NCBI GenBank assembly: GCA_021793745.1
Contig: JAJYSD010000028.1
Coordinates: 1 to 8,366 of the forward strand
Length of the DNA: 8,366 nucleotides
DNA from: Bacillota bacterium
Lineage (GTDB): Bacteria; Bacillota; Bacilli; Thermoactinomycetales; DSM-44946
Direction of reading: 5' to 3'
Both the position numbers and the translations under genes were made by a program. The notes below the pieces were generated by a model. That model was not told the DNA's origin. It searched no databases and saw nothing but the letters and a program-made list of their open reading frames with translations. Of this stretch, positions 6,122 to 8,366 are shown one piece after another. Position 1 is the first letter of the stretch, and the number at the start of each line of letters is the position of its first letter.

Positions 6122-6141
6122 AGCCGGTCAGCTGATCGGCT
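6122..6141 (+). repeat. Hairpin-forming inverted repeat after mutY
   Basis: AGCCGGTC and GATCGGCT (6122-6129, 6134-6141) pair over 8 bp with one G-T wobble around an AGCT loop. It begins one base after the mutY stop. Only a broken T run follows (GGTTTTCTTCC), so it may be a weak terminator, an mRNA-end stabiliser or an operator. Confidence 0.5.
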
Positions 6142-6189
6142 CGCGATGGTTTTCTTCCATGTCTCATCTGTCCAATGCTTTTAAAGACC

Positions 6190-6197
6190 AAAGGGAG
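6190..6197 (+). promoter_or_regulatory. Ribosome binding site choosing GTG 6207 for the VanW-domain gene
   Basis: AAAGGGAG lies 9 bases before GTG 6207. The frame is open back to a TTG at 6117 that overlaps the mutY stop, and it includes ATG 6159; neither has a ribosome site. Confidence 0.5.
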
Positions 6198-6206
6198 AGA
6201 AGAACC

Positions 6207-7640
6207 GTGGATGAGCGTGAACGATTGGAGACATCCGGTGATCACAGGGATTCATTGGATGTTGAAGGGCGCGCCGACTTCCGTTCGGCCCCAGGGGAAT
6301 CCGGCGAGCGAAGGCTCGAGCGGATTCACCATTCCCGGAAAGACCGGCTGGAAGGGTCGGCTTTCCCGTCGGTGTTTGATCGAACGGGACAGGGGTTCAT
6401 CCGCCTGATGGGCCTGATCCCCCTCGTCAACCGTCTGCCCTTGGATCGGTTGAATCCCCGTACCGTTTCCTTCGTGGCGCTGGTCATCGTCCTGGCCGGT
6501 TCCCTCACGGCCTTTGCCTTCGCGGGCATGAGCGGGATGGAGACGCCGCTGGCCGAAGAACCGGTGGCCGAGGCGAAGCAAGTGTCCGAAGAACCGCCGG
6601 AGCCGGCGATGTTCATCCTGCAGCATGAAGAGAAGAAATGGGAGTTAGATCTCTTGTCGATCGGATATGACGGCGAGGACATCAGCACGGTCGACCAAAA
6701 GAAGCTGAAGAAGTGGTTGAAGAAAGTAAAGAAAAAGGTGGATAAACCGGCGCAGGACGCCCGCATGGAACGATGGGGGGGATCCATCCAGCCATCCCGA
6801 GAGGGGTATGAGATGGATCTGAAAACCATCGAAGAAGATTGGCTGCCTCATTTATCCGATTATATCAATGAACCGCAGGACATCCCCCTGATCGAGGATA
6901 AGCCCCGGGTGACCGAAGCGGACCTCCAGAGGGTGAATCAAAGGCGCATCGGCCGTTACACGACCTACTTTGATGCGAGCAACGTGAACAGGACGACCAA
7001 TATTCGCCTGTCCGCCGATGCGATCAACAACCTGGTGCTCAATCCGGGTGAAAGCTTTTCCTTTAACCAGGTAGTCGGTCAGCGCACGGCCGAACGGGGT
7101 TACAAGCCGGCCACCGTGATCGTCAGCGGGGAATACAGCGAGGGAATCGGAGGCGGAATTTGCCAAACCTCCTCCACCCTCTACAACAGCGTGGATGCGG
7201 CCGGACTGCAGGTGACTGCCCGATATTCCCACAGCAAGGAAGTAACCTATGTTCCCTCGGGCAGGGATGCCACGGTATCCTGGGGAGGGCCTGACTTCCG
7301 CTTCGTGAACAGTCTGGAAAAGCCCATCCTGCTCAGAACCTATGTGGGTGACGGCTTTATCACGGTATCGGTCTATACCACCCCGGATGCCCAGGCGAGC
7401 CCGCGGCAAGTGCCGCCGGCTCCGAGATATCAGGCGAAAGAAGTGGAGGTGGATCCCGATAAGCCTTCCGATGAGACCCCTGTGAACGGTTCCGACCAGC
7501 AGGGGGACCAATCCGGGGAGGATTCGGGTTCCGGCGATGATTCCGATAACGGCGGACAAAACGGGGGTGACCCAACCGGAAACGATGGAGGGGGTTCGGG
7601 AGCCGCCGGCGGTGATCCGTCCGGGACCGGCTCCCCATAA
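6207..7640 (+). CDS. VanW-domain surface protein
   Basis: 477 residues from GTG 6207. Parts in order: a charged cytoplasmic stretch (1-85); one membrane anchor (about 87-107, TVSFVALVIVLAGSLTAFAFAG), so the rest is outside; an acidic/Pro linker; a PG_binding_4-like segment (about 136-225: WELDLLSIGYDG, then the lysine-rich KKLKKWLKKVKKKVDKPAQDA); the VanW domain (248-392), with LNPGESFSFNQVVGQRTAERGY and GGGICQTSSTLYN as its hallmarks; and an acidic, Gly/Ser/Asp-rich tail (about 395-477). The build resembles B. subtilis YoaR. A role in peptidoglycan or surface interaction is inferred; VanW has no proven activity, and the name comes from vancomycin clusters, so no resistance should be assumed. 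The cytoplasmic part is long for the family. A terminator follows; probably transcribed with mutY or from an unseen promoter at 6121-6206. Confidence 0.5.
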   Translation: MDERERLETSGDHRDSLDVEGRADFRSAPGESGERRLERIHHSRKDRLEGSAFPSVFDRTGQGFIRLMGLIPLVNRLPLDRLNPRTVSFVALVIVLAGSLTAFAFAGMSGMETPLAEEPVAEAKQVSEEPPEPAMFILQHEEKKWELDLLSIGYDGEDISTVDQKKLKKWLKKVKKKVDKPAQDARMERWGGSIQPSREGYEMDLKTIEEDWLPHLSDYINEPQDIPLIEDKPRVTEADLQRVNQRRIGRYTTYFDASNVNRTTNIRLSADAINNLVLNPGESFSFNQVVGQRTAERGYKPATVIVSGEYSEGIGGGICQTSSTLYNSVDAAGLQVTARYSHSKEVTYVPSGRDATVSWGGPDFRFVNSLEKPILLRTYVGDGFITVSVYTTPDAQASPRQVPPAPRYQAKEVEVDPDKPSDETPVNGSDQQGDQSGEDSGSGDDSDNGGQNGGDPTGNDGGGSGAAGGDPSGTGSP

Positions 7641-7645
7641 AGATC

Positions 7646-7682
7646 AAAACCCGGCGCTCCACTGGCAGCGCCGGTTTCCTTT
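7646..7682 (+). terminator. Terminator after the VanW-domain gene
   Basis: CCGGCGCT (7651-7658) and AGCGCCGG (7667-7674) form an 8-bp stem with an 8-base loop. Flanking AAA and TTT extend it after a single bulged C, and TTTCCTTT follows. On the minus strand the hairpin is followed by GTTTTGATCTTT, so it can work in that direction too, though no minus-strand gene is seen to its right. Confidence 0.5.
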
Positions 7683-8035
7683 GCCGGGGGAAATCTCGGT
7701 TTGTGGTATTTTTTTCAGCGGAGTGGGAAAAACGATAATCGTGGATCGTTTCCCGATCGGAAGGGAACTATTTTTCTGTTTTTTTCGTTTTAGATAATGA
7801 TAGGTGAGATTTGTCCCGTTTTTCCTTTGGTTTTTTGCGGTCGGAACGCGATCCCTCCGTTCGTCGGCCGGCGTAACGGCTGATTTCAATCCGCGCATGG
7901 GATGGGGTTCCGTTCGTTTTGTTTTCATGCGGCCGAAATTTGTCGATTGTTGTTTTTTCCCTCCGTTTTTTTGGATATATAAGATATCGGAGTCTCCTCA
8001 GAACCGATGAAAATATTTGACAGGGGGCGTGGCCG
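7683..8035. other. T-rich non-coding region with short hairpins
   Basis: About 350 bases without a credible gene, visibly richer in T than the flanks, with T runs at 7709-7715, 7771-7775, 7779-7785, 7953-7958 and 7966-7972. Around 7725-7767, TTTCCC (7749-7754) can pair with GGGAAA (7725-7730) or with GGGAA (7763-7767), and GATCG/CGATC (7744-7758) is a third option. ACGAT-A-ATCGT (7732-7742) is a small dyad. Weak -10-like boxes are GATAAT (7793-7798) and TATATAAG (7976-7983), neither with a -35. Short open frames on both strands lack ribosome sites. I recognise no riboswitch or known RNA. It probably holds the promoter of the gene at 8036. Confidence 0.5.
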
Positions 8036-8366
8036 ATGAATTGGAGCCGGACCCACAGGTGGAAGCTCACGGAATGGCATCCCTGGGTATTCAAGGGAGC
8101 GGCGGTAGTCCATGTGGCCGCGCTGGCCCTGATGGGCGCGTTTCTTTCCGGCACCTTTCGCGGTACCCAGATGGAACGGATGGTTTATATCGCCGAACAC
8201 GAGACCGCTGTTTTCTGGTCCTGGGCAAGCTGGATGTTTGCTACATTGGCGATTACCCTCTCCTTTTATGTGTGGCTGACGGGCTTTCATTCGATGTACC
8301 GTCCCATTCTGCAAATGGCCCTCTTGATCTGGATTATCGGGGCGGCGACGGAAATCCTGCACGACC
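8036..8366 (+). CDS. Multi-pass membrane protein, N-terminal part
   Basis: 110 residues up to the right edge, no stop reached. Start ATG 8036 with AGGGGG (8022-8027) 8 bases ahead. After a basic, Trp-rich N-terminus (MNWSRTHRWKLTEWHPWVFK) there are three hydrophobic stretches at about 19-39 (GAAVVHVAALALMGAFLSG), 58-83 (rich in Trp, Phe and Thr) and 89-108. His26, the AEHET near 53-57 and the final TEILHD give polar His/Glu residues in or beside membrane helices, which could bind metal or heme, but this is speculation. I do not recognise the family. The 350-base gap and the terminator before it make it the first gene of a new unit. Confidence 0.5.
   Translation, partial: MNWSRTHRWKLTEWHPWVFKGAAVVHVAALALMGAFLSGTFRGTQMERMVYIAEHETAVFWSWASWMFATLAITLSFYVWLTGFHSMYRPILQMALLIWIIGAATEILHD

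Noticed and set aside
6117..6206. TTG start at 6117 overlapping the mutY stop, adding 30 residues to the VanW-domain protein
   Set aside because: No ribosome site lies before TTG 6117 or ATG 6159, whereas GTG 6207 has AAAGGGAG at 9 bases.
7804..8010. Plus-strand frame of 68 codons in the same gap
   Set aside because: No ribosome site before it, and its Phe-rich content simply reflects the T runs.
8017..8022. Perfect TTGACA
   Set aside because: It ends only 13 bases before the ATG at 8036, so there is no room for a -10 and a leader. It overlaps the ribosome site and is a chance match.
7644..8154. Short minus-strand frames in the gap between the VanW-domain gene and the last gene
   Set aside because: Lys/Arg/Pro-rich products without domains; the ATG at 7928 has no ribosome site, and the longer frame runs opposite the membrane protein.

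Overview
The window reads as ordinary chromosome of a moderately GC-rich, low-temperature-unspecific Gram-positive of the Bacillales. Evidence: strong AGGAGG-type ribosome binding sites, GTG as well as ATG starts, short rho-independent terminators between transcription units, and a set of Bacillus-type families (3D-domain protein, YfhP, MutY, a YkuT-like MscS channel, a VanW/YoaR-like protein). The GC content and protein flavour suggest a thermophile-rich family such as Thermoactinomycetaceae, but that placement is inference and not something the sequence proves.

Layout. At 1-359 (+) lies the end of a 3D-domain cell-wall protein, closed by a strong terminator. At 422-1129 (-) is an unusual protein joining a cysteine-rich helical segment to a cupin. 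It is divergent from an AlkA-type DNA glycosylase (1306-2190, +), which is followed almost without a gap by a 51-residue membrane protein (2201-2356). A bidirectional terminator (2377-2415) separates these from a convergent MscS-type channel (2399-3355, -). Upstream of the channel on the same strand is yfhP (3447-4436, -), a predicted membrane metal-dependent hydrolase. yfhP is divergent from a small unrecognised alpha/beta protein (4591-4917, +) and mutY (4996-6120, +). Then come a VanW-domain surface protein (6207-7640, +) with a terminator, about 350 bases of T-rich non-coding DNA, and the start of a multi-pass membrane protein that runs off the right edge (8036-8366, +).

How it fits together. 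There are two themes. Base-excision repair is represented by two helix-hairpin-helix glycosylases, one of the alkylated-base (AlkA) type and the A:8-oxoG enzyme MutY. Envelope functions are represented by the 3D-domain protein, the mechanosensitive channel, YfhP, the VanW protein and the two small or partial membrane proteins. The yfhP/mutY divergent pair is, from recall, the arrangement known from Bacillus subtilis, although here a small gene sits between the two and the genes that follow mutY differ.

I see no phage, transposon, CRISPR, rRNA or tRNA, and no convincing undescribed multi-gene system. The most distinctive items are the Cys-rich/cupin fusion, the small gene inserted between yfhP and mutY, and the structured T-rich intergenic region at 7683-8035.
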